In this document: positions 16,214 through 26,243 of the stretch, in pieces | Numbering within the stretch: position 1 is the first letter of the stretch | Layout: each line of letters starts with the position of its first letter | Assembly: GCF_029871205.1 (NCBI RefSeq) | Contig: NZ_SSOJ01000086.1 | Span: forward strand, 1 to 33,764 | From: Pseudomonas sp. BN417 | GTDB lineage: Bacteria > Pseudomonadota > Gammaproteobacteria > Pseudomonadales > Pseudomonadaceae | Direction: 5' to 3' | Length of the DNA: 33,764 nucleotides | Made by a program: the position numbers and the translations under genes | Notes under the pieces: model-generated | Database searches by the model: none | What the model was told of the DNA's origin: nothing | The model's input: only the letters and a program-made list of their open reading frames with translations

Positions 16214-17247
16214 TCGCGTCACTTCATTCCCGCCCATTGTTCATCGCACTGGGCATTCTCCTGCTGCTGGCGCTCTGGCTGTCCCTCGCGCTGGGCCCGG
16301 TGAGCCTGCCTCTGGGGGAGACCCTGCGCGCCGCGTTGCGCCTGGCCGGGCTGCCATTCTCCGGAGAGGGCCTGGAGCAGGCGGAACTGATCCTCGGCCA
16401 GATCCGCCTGCCACGCACCCTTTTGGGATTGGCCGTGGGCGCGGTGCTGGCGCTGTCCGGCGTCGCCATGCAGGGGCTGTTCCGCAACCCCCTGGCCGAT
16501 CCCGGACTGGTCGGGGTATCCAGCGGCGCGGCCCTGGGCGGAGCCATGGCCATTGTCGGCGGCTCGGCCATGGGTGGCCTGCCGGAGGCATTCGCGCCCT
16601 ACCTGCTGTCGGTCTGCGCCTTCGCCGGCGGCCTGGGGGTGACCATGCTGGTCTATCGCCTGGGCCGCCACGACGGCCAGACCAGTGTGGCGACCATGCT
16701 GCTCGCCGGCATCGCGCTGACGGCGTTGGCCGGCGCCGTCATCGGGCTCTTCACCTATCTGGCCGATGACGCGACCTTGCGCAGCCTGACCTTCTGGAAC
16801 ATGGGCAGCCTCAACGGCGCCAGTTACTCGCGGCTCTGGCCGCTGCTGATGGTCACCTTCTTCGTGGTGTTCTGGCTGCCGCGTCGGGCCAAGGCCCTGA
16901 ACGCCCTGCTGCTGGGTGAGTCCGAGGCGCGCCACCTGGGGTTCGACGTGGAGCGCCTGAAGCGCGAGCTGGTGTTCTGCACTGCCCTGGGTGTCGGCGC
17001 TGCCGTGGCCGCCGCCGGGCTGATCGGCTTCATCGGCCTGGTGGTGCCCCACCTGGTACGTCTGGTGGCCGGGCCGGATCATCGCATCCTGCTGCCGGCC
17101 TCCGCCCTGGCCGGTGCAAGCCTCATGCTGCTGGCCGACCTGGTGGCGCGCCTGGCGCTGGCGCCGGCCGAGTTGCCCATCGGCATCGTCACCGCACTGA
17201 TCGGCGCGCCGTTCTTCCTTTATCTGCTGTTGCGGGGGCGTCACTGA
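16210..17247 (+). CDS. phuU: haem ABC transporter permease
   Basis: FecCD/BtuC-type inner-membrane permease of 345 residues with about ten hydrophobic segments. Typical motifs include [36 protein letters not shown] near residues 65-100 and the C-terminal [19 protein letters not shown], the coupling region that touches the ATPase. The start overlaps the phuT stop (ATGA) and its stop overlaps the phuV start (TGATG), so all three are translationally coupled. Intact, with no damage despite the deleted receptor. Confidence 0.94.
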   Translation: MIASLHSRPLFIALGILLLLALWLSLALGPVSLPLGETLRAALRLAGLPFSGEGLEQAELILGQIRLPRTLLGLAVGAVLALSGVAMQGLFRNPLADPGLVGVSSGAALGGAMAIVGGSAMGGLPEAFAPYLLSVCAFAGGLGVTMLVYRLGRHDGQTSVATMLLAGIALTALAGAVIGLFTYLADDATLRSLTFWNMGSLNGASYSRLWPLLMVTFFVVFWLPRRAKALNALLLGESEARHLGFDVERLKRELVFCTALGVGAAVAAAGLIGFIGLVVPHLVRLVAGPDHRILLPASALAGASLMLLADLVARLALAPAELPIGIVTALIGAPFFLYLLLRGRH

Positions 17248-18014
17248 TGCTGCGCGTGGAACAACTGGACGTGCTGCGAGGCGGCAAACAAGTGCTGGCC
17301 GGGGTCGACCTGGACCTGCGCCCCGGTGAAGTGCTCGGCGTGCTGGGACCGAACGGTGCGGGCAAGAGCACGCTCCTGGGCGCGCTATGCGGCGAGGTGC
17401 CCGCTGCTGGCGGCAAGGTAAGCCTGGACGACCGCGCCCTGAGCGACTGGAGCGGTCCGCAGCGGGCGCGGCGCCTGGCGGTGCTGCCGCAGAGCTCGAC
17501 GCTGAATTTCGCCTTTCGTGTCGAGGAAGTCGTGGGCATGGGCCGCTTGCCCCACGACACCGGCGGCGCACGGGATGCCGAAGTGGTGGCCGAGGCCCTG
17601 GCGGCGGCGGATGCCTGCCATCTTGCCGGGCGCAGTTACCTGGCGCTTTCCGGCGGTGAGCGCCAGCGCGTGCATCTGGCACGGGTGCTGGCGCAACTCT
17701 GGCCGGGTGAGGCCGGGCAGGTGCTGCTGCTGGACGAACCTACCTCCATGCTCGATCCCCTGCACCAGCACACCACCCTGCAGGCTGTGCGCCGCTTCGC
17801 CGAGCGCGGCGTTGCCGTACTGGTGATCCTCCACGACCTCAACCTGGCCGCCCGCTATTGCGATCGCCTGCTACTGCTCGCCGATGGCCGGCCCCACGTG
17901 CTGGGGCCACCGGAGCAGGTGCTCCAGGCCGGGCCCCTCAAGGCCGTGTTCGGCCTGGAGGTGCTGGTGCAACGCCATCCGGAACGCGGCCATCCCCTGA
18001 TAGTCGCCCGTTGA
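17247..18014 (+). CDS. phuV: haem ABC transporter ATP-binding protein
   Basis: ATPase of the haem importer, 255 residues. Walker A is GPNGAGKST at 34-42, the signature [18 protein letters not shown] near 135, Walker B LLLDEPTS near 160, and the H-loop [10 protein letters not shown]. It couples ATP hydrolysis to haem passage through PhuU. Followed after 18 bases by the ChaN-like lipoprotein gene, probably in the same operon. Confidence 0.95.
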   Translation: MLRVEQLDVLRGGKQVLAGVDLDLRPGEVLGVLGPNGAGKSTLLGALCGEVPAAGGKVSLDDRALSDWSGPQRARRLAVLPQSSTLNFAFRVEEVVGMGRLPHDTGGARDAEVVAEALAAADACHLAGRSYLALSGGERQRVHLARVLAQLWPGEAGQVLLLDEPTSMLDPLHQHTTLQAVRRFAERGVAVLVILHDLNLAARYCDRLLLLADGRPHVLGPPEQVLQAGPLKAVFGLEVLVQRHPERGHPLIVAR

Positions 18015-18032
18015 CTCGAACAAGGACTTCCA

Positions 18033-18917
18033 ATGCGTCTTCTCCTGTTTTTCTTCATCGGCCTGCTGGCCGCTTGCCAGAGCTTGCCGCCCCTGCCCGA
18101 GTGGCAGAGCCCCGAAGGCCGCGACAGCGCCGAGCTGGGTGTGATCCTCGACTTGCGCAGCGGCGAGCGACTGACTCCAGAGCAGCTGGTCGAGCGGCTG
18201 GTCCCCATACCGCGGGTGCTGGTTGGCGAACAGCACGACAACCCCGACCACCACGCCCTGCAACTCTGGTTGCTGCAGGCACTGGAAGCGCGCCGGCAGC
18301 AGGGCAGCCTGTTGCTGGAGATGCTCGATCCCGTCCAGCAGGCAAGGGTGGATGCATTGCGAAGGGCGCCATTGCCTGCGGACCTGCCCCAGGCTCTGGC
18401 CTGGCAGAAGAACTGGGATTGGGCGCTCTACGGCCCGATAGTGCGGCACGCGCTGGCACAGCCCTATCCGCTGTTGGCGGCGAATCTCGACCGCAGCGAG
18501 ATCAAGCACATCTACACGACACGGCCCGACCTGCAAGGCAGCTTGTCCTCCGCCGCTTCCGTGCGCGGGCCGTTGCTGGCGCAGATTGGCGAGTCGCACT
18601 GCGGCTTGCTGCCGGAATCGCAGATGCCGGCGATGCTGGCCGTCCAGCAGCAGCGGGACCGACGCATGGCGGAGCGCCTCCTTGCTGCACCTGCCCCGGC
18701 GCTGCTGTTCGCCGGCGCCTTCCATGTGCGCCGCGACCTTGGCGTACCCCTGCACCTGGCGGACCTGGGGCAGGCCGAGGGCAATACGGTGCTAATCCTG
18801 TCGGAGGTGGGCAAGCCGGTGGAGCAGGGCGCCGCGGACTATGTCTGGTACACCGCGGCATTGCCGCTCATCGACCACTGCGCGGCGATGCGCCGGCAGA
18901 TCCCGGCCACGCGCTGA
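18033..18917 (+). CDS. ChaN family haem-regulated lipoprotein (phuW position)
   Basis: A 294-residue lipoprotein: signal MRLLLFFFIGLLAAC with the lipobox cysteine at 15. The body matches ChaN (Tiki superfamily): GEQHDNPDHHALQLWLLQAL, LEMLDPVQQ and AFHVRRDLGVPLHL, with the histidines thought to bind haem or metal. Family members are iron-regulated, haem-binding outer-membrane lipoproteins. In P. aeruginosa phuW occupies this place. The ATG at 18033 has AAGGA seven bases upstream. The operon probably ends here; no plus-strand terminator with a T run is obvious. Confidence 0.85.
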   Translation: MRLLLFFFIGLLAACQSLPPLPEWQSPEGRDSAELGVILDLRSGERLTPEQLVERLVPIPRVLVGEQHDNPDHHALQLWLLQALEARRQQGSLLLEMLDPVQQARVDALRRAPLPADLPQALAWQKNWDWALYGPIVRHALAQPYPLLAANLDRSEIKHIYTTRPDLQGSLSSAASVRGPLLAQIGESHCGLLPESQMPAMLAVQQQRDRRMAERLLAAPAPALLFAGAFHVRRDLGVPLHLADLGQAEGNTVLILSEVGKPVEQGAADYVWYTAALPLIDHCAAMRRQIPATR

Positions 18918-18958
18918 GCGCGCCGGACGGAGCTCGACGCAATCGCTGATTCGCGGGC

Positions 18959-18987
18959 AAAAAAAAGACCCGGCAATTTGCCGGGTC
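18959..18987 (-). terminator. PrrF rho-independent terminator
   Basis: GACCCGGCAA (18967-18976) pairs with TTGCCGGGTC (18978-18987); on the minus strand it is followed by eight T residues (18966-18959). Confidence 0.92.
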
Positions 18988-19075
18988 GAAAACCGTGATT
19001 AGCCTGATGAGGAGATAAATCTGAAGAGTCCGACTGCTTGGTCTCCCAGCTTACCGGCTGATCTCGCGACCAGTT
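18959..19075 (-). ncRNA. prrF: PrrF iron-responsive small RNA
   Basis: About 117 nt. The RNA starts near AACTGGTCGCGAG at 19075 and contains the conserved PrrF core GTCGGACTCTTCAGATT and TCTCCTCATCAGGCTAATCA (roughly 18998-19034), the part that pairs with mRNAs for iron-containing enzymes such as sodB and acn. It ends in a strong terminator. The call rests on close agreement with the PrrF1/PrrF2 sequences I know from P. aeruginosa and on the same location next to the phu operon and cbpA. Only one copy is present; P. aeruginosa has two in tandem. RNA is made when iron is low, through Fur. Confidence 0.93.
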
Positions 19076-19081
19076 GAGGTA

Positions 19082-19109
19082 ATAATAAAGATTCTCATTT
19101 TCGAGTCAA
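19082..19109 (-). promoter_or_regulatory. prrF promoter with Fur box
   Basis: On the minus strand TTGACT (19104-19109), a 16-base spacer and TATTAT (19082-19087). The 19 bases at 19084-19102 read GAAAATGAGAATCTTTATT on that strand and match the Fur consensus GATAATGATAATCATTATC at 15 of 19 positions, covering the spacer and -10, the usual place for Fur repression. Confidence 0.88.
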
Positions 19110-19160
19110 GCATTGGTTCTGATTTTCTTTCTCATTCGGAATTCCTGCCCACAGCAATGA

Positions 19161-19184
19161 AGAGCCCGGCTCGAGACCGGGTCC
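19161..19184 (-). terminator. terminator-like hairpin after cbpA
   Basis: Complementary arms GCCCGG and CCGGGT around TCTCGAG lie just after the cbpA stop. The T-rich tail on the minus strand is weak (CTCTTCATT), so efficiency is uncertain. Confidence 0.45.
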
Positions 19185-19195
19185 TTTCCATCGGC

Positions 19196-19996
19196 TCAGC
19201 TCCTGGTGGGCGACAACCTGAGCTGGGTGACTTCCTTGTTCAGCAGGTCGATCCTTCGCGCCATGCTCTCGATCAGGCTGTGGGCGATACGCGGGTTGCT
19301 CTGCATCAGGCTGAGGAACTGATCCTTGGGAATCACCATGACCGTGCAGGGTTCGCTGGCAACTACGGTGGCGCTGCGTTTTTCCCGGGTGAACACGGCC
19401 ATGGCGCCGAAGATCTCGTCCTTCTGCACGTCCCCCACCTTCTGTCCATCGACATAGGCCTCGGCATGGCCCTCGATGATGATGAACACGTGGTCGGCCT
19501 CATCGCCCTGCTGGATCAGCTCCTCGCCGGCGCCGAAATGCTGGAAGCCGGTGGAGGGGCGCACATCCGGTTGCTTCAGGCGGGCCACGGCATCCGAAAG
19601 CAGGGCGGTATGGCCCACCAGGTACTGGATGAACAGTTCCTGGAGCTTGTCATTGCCGTAGATATGCTTGAACACTTCGCTGCGGTTGAAGGGCAGCAGG
19701 CTGATGGGCTCGTCGCTGCTGTAGCGGCAAGAGGGCAGGTCTATGCCCTGGCGCAGGCCCACCAGGTCGCCTTCCTGCAGGTAGAAGAGCGGGCGTTCGT
19801 CGACCACGGCGTGCACCAGCCCGTTCTCGATCAGGAACAGCTGATTGGCCGGCAGCAGCGGCGCCAGGTCCTCGGCCTGCTCCAGGCGCAGGGGCGGGCC
19901 GGCTGGCTCCAGGCCCTCGAGCAACTGCCCGGGGATACTTTGCAGGCGGTTGATCAGCTGGTCGGCGTAGGCCGGTTGCTCCCCGAGTAGGTACAT
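19196..19996 (-). CDS. cbpA: cyclic nucleotide-binding protein CbpA
   Basis: Homologue of P. aeruginosa PA4704, described as the cAMP-binding, Vfr-controlled, polar protein CbpA. The 266-residue protein starts MYLLGEQPAYADQLINRL (ATG 19996 with AAGGAA eight bases upstream; the frame extends to 20053 without a site). It has an N-terminal domain with a degenerate nucleotide-binding look (FLIENGLVHAVV...GDLVGLRQG) and a C-terminal cNMP domain (about 150-255: GEELIQQGDEADHVFIIIEG). The phosphate-binding cassette is FGAMAVFTREKRSATV: the Arg-Ser pair is kept but the Glu of the usual FGE is Ala. No DNA-binding or enzymatic domain is seen. Confidence 0.85.
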   Translation of the reverse strand: MYLLGEQPAYADQLINRLQSIPGQLLEGLEPAGPPLRLEQAEDLAPLLPANQLFLIENGLVHAVVDERPLFYLQEGDLVGLRQGIDLPSCRYSSDEPISLLPFNRSEVFKHIYGNDKLQELFIQYLVGHTALLSDAVARLKQPDVRPSTGFQHFGAGEELIQQGDEADHVFIIIEGHAEAYVDGQKVGDVQKDEIFGAMAVFTREKRSATVVASEPCTVMVIPKDQFLSLMQSNPRIAHSLIESMARRIDLLNKEVTQLRLSPTRS

Positions 19997-20049
19997 GGCA
20001 GTAATTCCTTGAACTGACTGGAATGGCGTGGCGCACGAATGTCCCTGAA

Positions 20050-20078
20050 ACAATAGGGGCCGGCGCCGAGCTCGTAAA
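20050..20078 (-). promoter_or_regulatory. candidate cbpA promoter
   Basis: On the minus strand TTTACG (20073-20078), a 17-base spacer and TATTGT (20050-20055); predicted start about 20043 and leader about 47 bases. The -35 is weak, consistent with a need for an activator. Confidence 0.45.
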
Positions 20079-20094
20079 TCACTCCTGGCGGACG

Positions 20095-20111
20095 TTGTGA
20101 GCTAGCTCTTG
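20095..20111. promoter_or_regulatory. candidate Vfr/CRP site upstream of cbpA
   Basis: TTGTGAGCTAGCTCTTG contains a perfect TGTGA half-site, the standard 6-base gap and a degraded second half (TCTTG for TCACA). Its centre is about 60.5 bases upstream of the predicted cbpA start, the class I position. It overlaps the end of the TfoX-like gene. Confidence 0.42.
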
Positions 20112-20374
20112 TTGTGAGCGCCGGGTGTATCCAGTTGGTGGTTCAGCTCCGCCTTGTGGCCGGGAGGCAGATCGTTCCAGTGCACGTCCAGCAGGGCACC
20201 TTCGATCGCGTAGAGCAGTACCTTGGAGGCCCTGAAGCCCCGTGCCCGGACGGCCTTGTAGGCGCCGACAGCGCCGAGCCGGCGCAGGTCCGAAGCGCTG
20301 TGGATGCCGACCGCGTGCAACCATTGCGCCGAGGTCTTGCCCAGATTCTTCATGTGCTGCAGTTCGTCGTTCAT
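20102..20374 (-). CDS. TfoX/Sxy C-terminal domain protein
   Basis: A 90-residue protein, MNDELQHMKNLGKTSAQWLHAVGI then SASDLRRLGAVGAYKAVRARG, which is only the C-terminal helix-hairpin-helix-like domain of TfoX/Sxy. Full-length Sxy works with CRP to turn on competence genes; a single-domain form like this is common in Pseudomonas and has no known role. The ATG at 20374 has an excellent AAGGAGG site, and the frame further upstream is ignored. A TACACT hexamer at 20423-20428 (minus) is a possible -10, overlapped by a DnaA box. Confidence 0.82.
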   Translation of the reverse strand: MNDELQHMKNLGKTSAQWLHAVGIHSASDLRRLGAVGAYKAVRARGFRASKVLLYAIEGALLDVHWNDLPPGHKAELNHQLDTPGAHNKS

Positions 20375-20414
20375 CGAGCCTCCTTGCGATGGAAAGGGCA
20401 CGAGAGGGCAGTGC

Positions 20415-20423
20415 TGTGGATAA
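20415..20423. promoter_or_regulatory. consensus DnaA box
   Basis: TGTGGATAA, the complement of the perfect DnaA 9-mer TTATCCACA, lies in the promoter region of the TfoX-like gene, abutting its possible -10. Confidence 0.5.
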
Positions 20424-20670
20424 GTGTAGCGGCCATCCAGCATGGCTTTGTGCTATCGCTTCATCCTCGTGCGCTCCTTGCACGGACGACGACCACTGCT
20501 GATGCGATAGGGCCGGTTCCTGGTCGCTTCTTCTGGACCCACGGCCTGCCGGGCCGGTGATGACCTTGGGGCGATTGCGGAGCTGGCTCTGAGCTGCACG
20601 GCTGAGGGCGACTCAGCCGGCAGTATAGAAGCCGCGACGAATGTTGCCGGCCGCGGTGGGGCGGGCGGGC

Positions 20671-22230
20671 TCAGGCGGTGGGCAGGTGCTGACGGATGTG
20701 CTTGACCAGACCGTCGAGGCTGGCCGCCTGGTCGGTGTCGATACGCTTGCTCCGCGCCTGTTCACCTGCGTCCAGTGGCTCGCGGCTGGCCAGTTGGGCG
20801 CGCACCACTTCGATGGTGGCATCGGACGGGTCGCCGCCTTCGGCCTGGCGCTGGGCCAGCCAGGTCTCGATCACCGCTTCCGGTGCATGGCAGTCGAGGA
20901 TCAGGAAGGGCGTGCCGGTTTCTTCGGCCACCTTGCGGGCCGCCTTACGCTGTTCCTGCTTGAGGAAGGTGGCGTCGATGACCACCGGGAAGCCGGCATG
21001 CAGGGCGGCTTTCGCCAGTTGGTTCAGGCGCTGGTAGGTGGCGGCGCTGGCGTCCTGGTTATAGATGCCGCTCTGCAGGCCCTTGGCGCCGGCTTCCTGC
21101 TCGCCGAACAGGCGCTTGCGTTCGACGTCGGAACGCAGGCGGATGGCGCCCAGGGCTTCCACCAGGCGCAGCGCCACATGGCTCTTGCCCGAGGCCGAGA
21201 CACCATGGGTGATGCTGAGGAAGGGTGTGGGAATGGCGCTGTAGCTTTCGGCCAGCCCGGCGTAGTTGCGGTACTGGCGCAGGGTGGCGGCCTTCTGCAC
21301 GGCATCGGCCTGGTGGGCCAGGCTGAACAGGGCGATCTTGGCCCGCACCAATGCGCGGTAGGCCTTGTAGAAGTTCAGCAGTTCCAGGCCGTCATAGTCG
21401 CCGGTTTGCTCCAGGTACTGGCTGATCAGGCGCCGGGAAAGCGGCTTGAGGCCACGGTCTTCCAGGTCCATGGCGATGAAGGCGATATCGGCGTAGACAT
21501 CGGTGAAGCGGAAGGGCTCGTTGAATTCGATGCAGTCGAAAAGCACCACCTGGCCGGCGATCAGGGTGGCATTGCCCAGGTGGATGTCACCGTGGCATTC
21601 GCGGATGAAGCCTTCCTGCTTGCGCCGCGCGAGCAGGGGCACGAGGCGCTCGTGGCTGCTTTCGGCCCAGGCTTCCAGAGCTTCCAGCTGTTGCAGGTCG
21701 GCCTTGTCGTTGAGCAAGGGGCGGATCTGCTCGAAGTTCTGCCGGACCGGCATCATCACTGCTTCCGGGGTGCCCAGCGGGTGGTCGACGGCTACTTGCG
21801 GGGCGGCCAGGTGGAAGCTGGCGATCTGCCCGGCCAGGGCGTCGATATGGACGGGCGTCAGTTCACCGCGGGCCTGCAGGGCGCTGAGCAGGTTCTCCTG
21901 AGGGAACTGGCGCATCTTCAACGCATACTCGAATGCCGGACCTTCGCCGCCGATCTGCGGCGCCTCGGGGCTGCCGGTGATCGGCAGCACTTCGAGGTAG
22001 AGGTCGTGGGTCAGGCGCTGGTTGAGGCGCAGCTCTTCGCCACAGAAATGCTGGCGGGCGTCGAGGCTGGTGAAATCGAGGAAGCCGAAGTTGACCGGCT
22101 TCTTGATCTTGTAGGCATAGCTGCCGGTCAGCAGCACCCAGGATATGTGCGTCTCGATCACCTGGAATCCGTCCACCGGATGGGGGTAAAGGGTGGGATT
22201 CTGCAGGGCGGCTATCAGGGGCTGGCTCAC
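20671..22230 (-). CDS. fused aminoglycoside-phosphotransferase-like / P-loop kinase protein
   Basis: A 519-residue, two-domain protein. The N-terminal half is an APH-type kinase fold with the catalytic-loop HGDIHLGN near residue 213 and the metal-binding FDCIEFNEPFR...DIAFIAMDLED. The C-terminal half is a P-loop kinase-like ATPase with GVSASGKS near 345 and a lid-like SDVERKRLFG. This fusion is widespread in Pseudomonas (PA4701-like), substrate unknown; it should not be read as an antibiotic-resistance gene. I choose GTG at 22230 (AAGGAA upstream; product MSQPLIAALQNP) over the ATG at 22254, which has no ribosome-binding site. Confidence 0.85.
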   Translation of the reverse strand: MSQPLIAALQNPTLYPHPVDGFQVIETHISWVLLTGSYAYKIKKPVNFGFLDFTSLDARQHFCGEELRLNQRLTHDLYLEVLPITGSPEAPQIGGEGPAFEYALKMRQFPQENLLSALQARGELTPVHIDALAGQIASFHLAAPQVAVDHPLGTPEAVMMPVRQNFEQIRPLLNDKADLQQLEALEAWAESSHERLVPLLARRKQEGFIRECHGDIHLGNATLIAGQVVLFDCIEFNEPFRFTDVYADIAFIAMDLEDRGLKPLSRRLISQYLEQTGDYDGLELLNFYKAYRALVRAKIALFSLAHQADAVQKAATLRQYRNYAGLAESYSAIPTPFLSITHGVSASGKSHVALRLVEALGAIRLRSDVERKRLFGEQEAGAKGLQSGIYNQDASAATYQRLNQLAKAALHAGFPVVIDATFLKQEQRKAARKVAEETGTPFLILDCHAPEAVIETWLAQRQAEGGDPSDATIEVVRAQLASREPLDAGEQARSKRIDTDQAASLDGLVKHIRQHLPTA

Positions 22231-22317
22231 GGGCGTTCCTTGTTCTCTGCGCATTCGGAGCCCGGCATTATGGCCTCTGGGCGTCGAGCTGCAAACCGTC
22301 AGGGCGCGCCTGTTGGC

Positions 22318-22326
22318 TGTGGATAA
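22318..22326. promoter_or_regulatory. consensus DnaA box in the mrcB promoter
   Basis: TGTGGATAA, the complement of TTATCCACA, lies just upstream of the mrcB -10, within what would be the spacer region. Confidence 0.5.
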
Positions 22327-22332
22327 AGTGCG

Positions 22333-22338
22333 TATAAT
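22333..22338 (+). promoter_or_regulatory. perfect -10 immediately upstream of mrcB
   Basis: TATAAT ends eight bases before the mrcB ATG (22347), so the predicted start point is within a couple of bases of the start codon. No good -35 is found 16-18 bases upstream (CTGTTG at 17). Confidence 0.45.
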
Positions 22339-22346
22339 GCGCCGCC

Positions 22347-24665
<2,319 letters not shown>

Positions 24666-24681
24666 ACCGAGAGGATGAAAA

Positions 24682-25452
24682 GTGAGTAAAGCCTGGATTC
24701 CCGCCCTTGCCGCAGCCGCCCTGCTGGCTGGTTGTGCTTCCCCGCAGCGTGGTGCCATTCCCGTGGTCGATTCCGGCGCGCCGCTGTCCGAACTGGAGCA
24801 ACCCTCCGGTGGCGGTGGCTACAATCAGGCGCCCGCCGCGCCGCGGAGCAACACGCCAGAGGACACCGGTGTCGTCGTCATGGTGCCCGGCGCCGCTTCA
24901 AGTGCGGCGCAGGCTGCGCCAGCTCCCAGCGCCCCCATCAGCGGCAGCATCACCAGCGGCGGTATTACGCCCGGTCCAATCACCACGGGCCCTGGGGCTG
25001 CGCCAAGCGCGCCGGCCTATGGCGCTCCGAGCTACGGTTCGCCCAGCAGCGGCGGCTATAGCGCCCCGGCCCCGACTGCGCCAAGTGGCATCCCCAGCGG
25101 CAGTGGCGGCCTGACTGCCGACGAGCAGCTCGACGGGCCGGTGCTGGCGCTGCTGACCACTGCCCAGCAACAGCAGGGTGGTGGCGACCTCAATGGCGCC
25201 GCCGCCAGCCTGGAGCGCGCCCAGCGCATTGCGCCGCGCGAACCCCAGGTGCTCTATCGCCTGGCCGAAGTGCGCCTGGCCCAGGGCGACGCTGCCCAGG
25301 CCGAGCAGTTCGCCCGGCGTGCGCTGACCTATGCCAATGGCCGCCCGGCCATGCAGGCCAGCCTGTGGGACCTGATCGCACGCTCGCGTGACCGCCAGGG
25401 CGATCCGTCCGGCGCCGCCCTGGCGCGTGATCGCGCCAAGGTCAATCTCTGA
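24682..25452 (+). CDS. lpoP: PBP1b activator lipoprotein with TPR
   Basis: An outer-membrane lipoprotein of 256 residues: signal MSKAWIPALAAAALLAGC with lipobox Cys18, then a long Pro/Ala/Gly/Ser-rich flexible region (about 30-145), long enough to reach across the periplasm, and a C-terminal TPR (about 150-235: LAEVRLAQGDAAQAEQFARRAL). This is the layout described for LpoP, the P. aeruginosa activator of PBP1b encoded beside ponB. Start is GTG at 24682 with GAGAGGA upstream. Its stop overlaps the next gene (TGATG). Confidence 0.85.
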   Translation: MSKAWIPALAAAALLAGCASPQRGAIPVVDSGAPLSELEQPSGGGGYNQAPAAPRSNTPEDTGVVVMVPGAASSAAQAAPAPSAPISGSITSGGITPGPITTGPGAAPSAPAYGAPSYGSPSSGGYSAPAPTAPSGIPSGSGGLTADEQLDGPVLALLTTAQQQQGGGDLNGAAASLERAQRIAPREPQVLYRLAEVRLAQGDAAQAEQFARRALTYANGRPAMQASLWDLIARSRDRQGDPSGAALARDRAKVNL

Positions 25453-25781
25453 TGGATCCGCGCTTCGTTGATGTGGCTGACCAACTCCTGCTTATCGAGC
25501 AGGAGCTGCGCGGGATGGGTTGGTGGGCCGAGGAGTCGCCCAGTGCGGCCGCCCTGGCCAGCCAGGCGCCGTTCTGCGTCGATACCCTAGCGTTCGAGGA
25601 ATGGCTGCAGTGGATCTTCCTGCCGCGCATGAAGGTCATCCTCGAGAACGACCTGGAATTGCCCCATGCGTCGGGCATCCGCGCCATGGCGGAGGAAACC
25701 TACCGGGAGCGGCTCACCGAGGTGGGCGGGCTGCTGGAGGCGCTTGGCGCGTTCGATAGATTGATAGGCGGGGAGAGCTGA
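25452..25781 (+). CDS. YqcC family protein
   Basis: A 109-residue acidic protein beginning MDPRFVDVADQLLLIEQELR with conserved WW, CVDTLAFEEWLQWIFLPRM, matching the YqcC (DUF446) domain, an all-helical cytosolic fold. Molecular role is unknown; YqcC is often near truC. It starts in the TGATG overlap with lpoP, so it is translated with the mrcB-lpoP operon. Confidence 0.87.
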   Translation: MDPRFVDVADQLLLIEQELRGMGWWAEESPSAAALASQAPFCVDTLAFEEWLQWIFLPRMKVILENDLELPHASGIRAMAEETYRERLTEVGGLLEALGAFDRLIGGES

Positions 25782-25790
25782 GGCTTTGCC

Positions 25791-26243
25791 TCAGTTGCAG
25801 TTCTCGCTGATCGCCTTTTCGGCGTCCTTGATCCGCGACTGCCGCTCCTCCTCGCTCAGCCGGCGCACCTCCCCGTCCACTTCCGCCCGCAGGCGCGGGT
25901 TGTTCTGCAGTTGGGCCAGGTTCGTGCGGATGGTCTCGCAATACTTGCGCCGTTCGGCCTCCTGAGCCGCAACGTCCGCCTTCACCTTCTCGTCGATGGC
26001 CTTCTGGTCGCCGACCGGCGTGCTCTTGGGCGGTGCAGGTTCCGGCTGCTCGCTGTCCAGGCGCGGCAAGCCGGGGCGCGGCTTGGGCACCGAGGTGTTC
26101 ACGCTGGTGGCTTGCTGGCCTTCGGGCGGCTGCGCACCGAAGTGGGTGATACCCTGGGCGTCGACCCACTTGTAGACCTGGCTGGCCACGGCGGACGTGC
26201 TCAGTGCCAGCAGCAGGCTGCCGGCGAGAATCATGCGGTGCAT
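25791..26243 (-). CDS. DUF4124 domain secreted protein
   Basis: A 150-residue periplasmic protein: signal MHRMILAGSLLLALSTSAVA, then the DUF4124 repeat-like motif QVYKWVDAQGITHFGAQPPEG, a Pro-rich linker and a charged, probably coiled-coil C-terminal half (RRLSEEERQSRIKDAEKAI) with Cys near 103 and at 149. Function unknown. ATG 26243 has AAGGAA seven bases upstream. Convergent with the YqcC gene, nine bases apart. Confidence 0.85.
   Translation of the reverse strand: MHRMILAGSLLLALSTSAVASQVYKWVDAQGITHFGAQPPEGQQATSVNTSVPKPRPGLPRLDSEQPEPAPPKSTPVGDQKAIDEKVKADVAAQEAERRKYCETIRTNLAQLQNNPRLRAEVDGEVRRLSEEERQSRIKDAEKAISENCN

Noticed and set aside
20600-20619. Hairpin GGCTGAG/CTCAGCC after the kinase fusion as a terminator.
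   Set aside because: The stem is good but neither strand has a T run after it and it is some 50 bases from the stop; too weak to list.
20671-22230. Aminoglycoside resistance gene suggested by the APH-like domain.
   Set aside because: The fusion with a P-loop domain is a widespread chromosomal family in Pseudomonas with no resistance link known to me; only the fold is shared.
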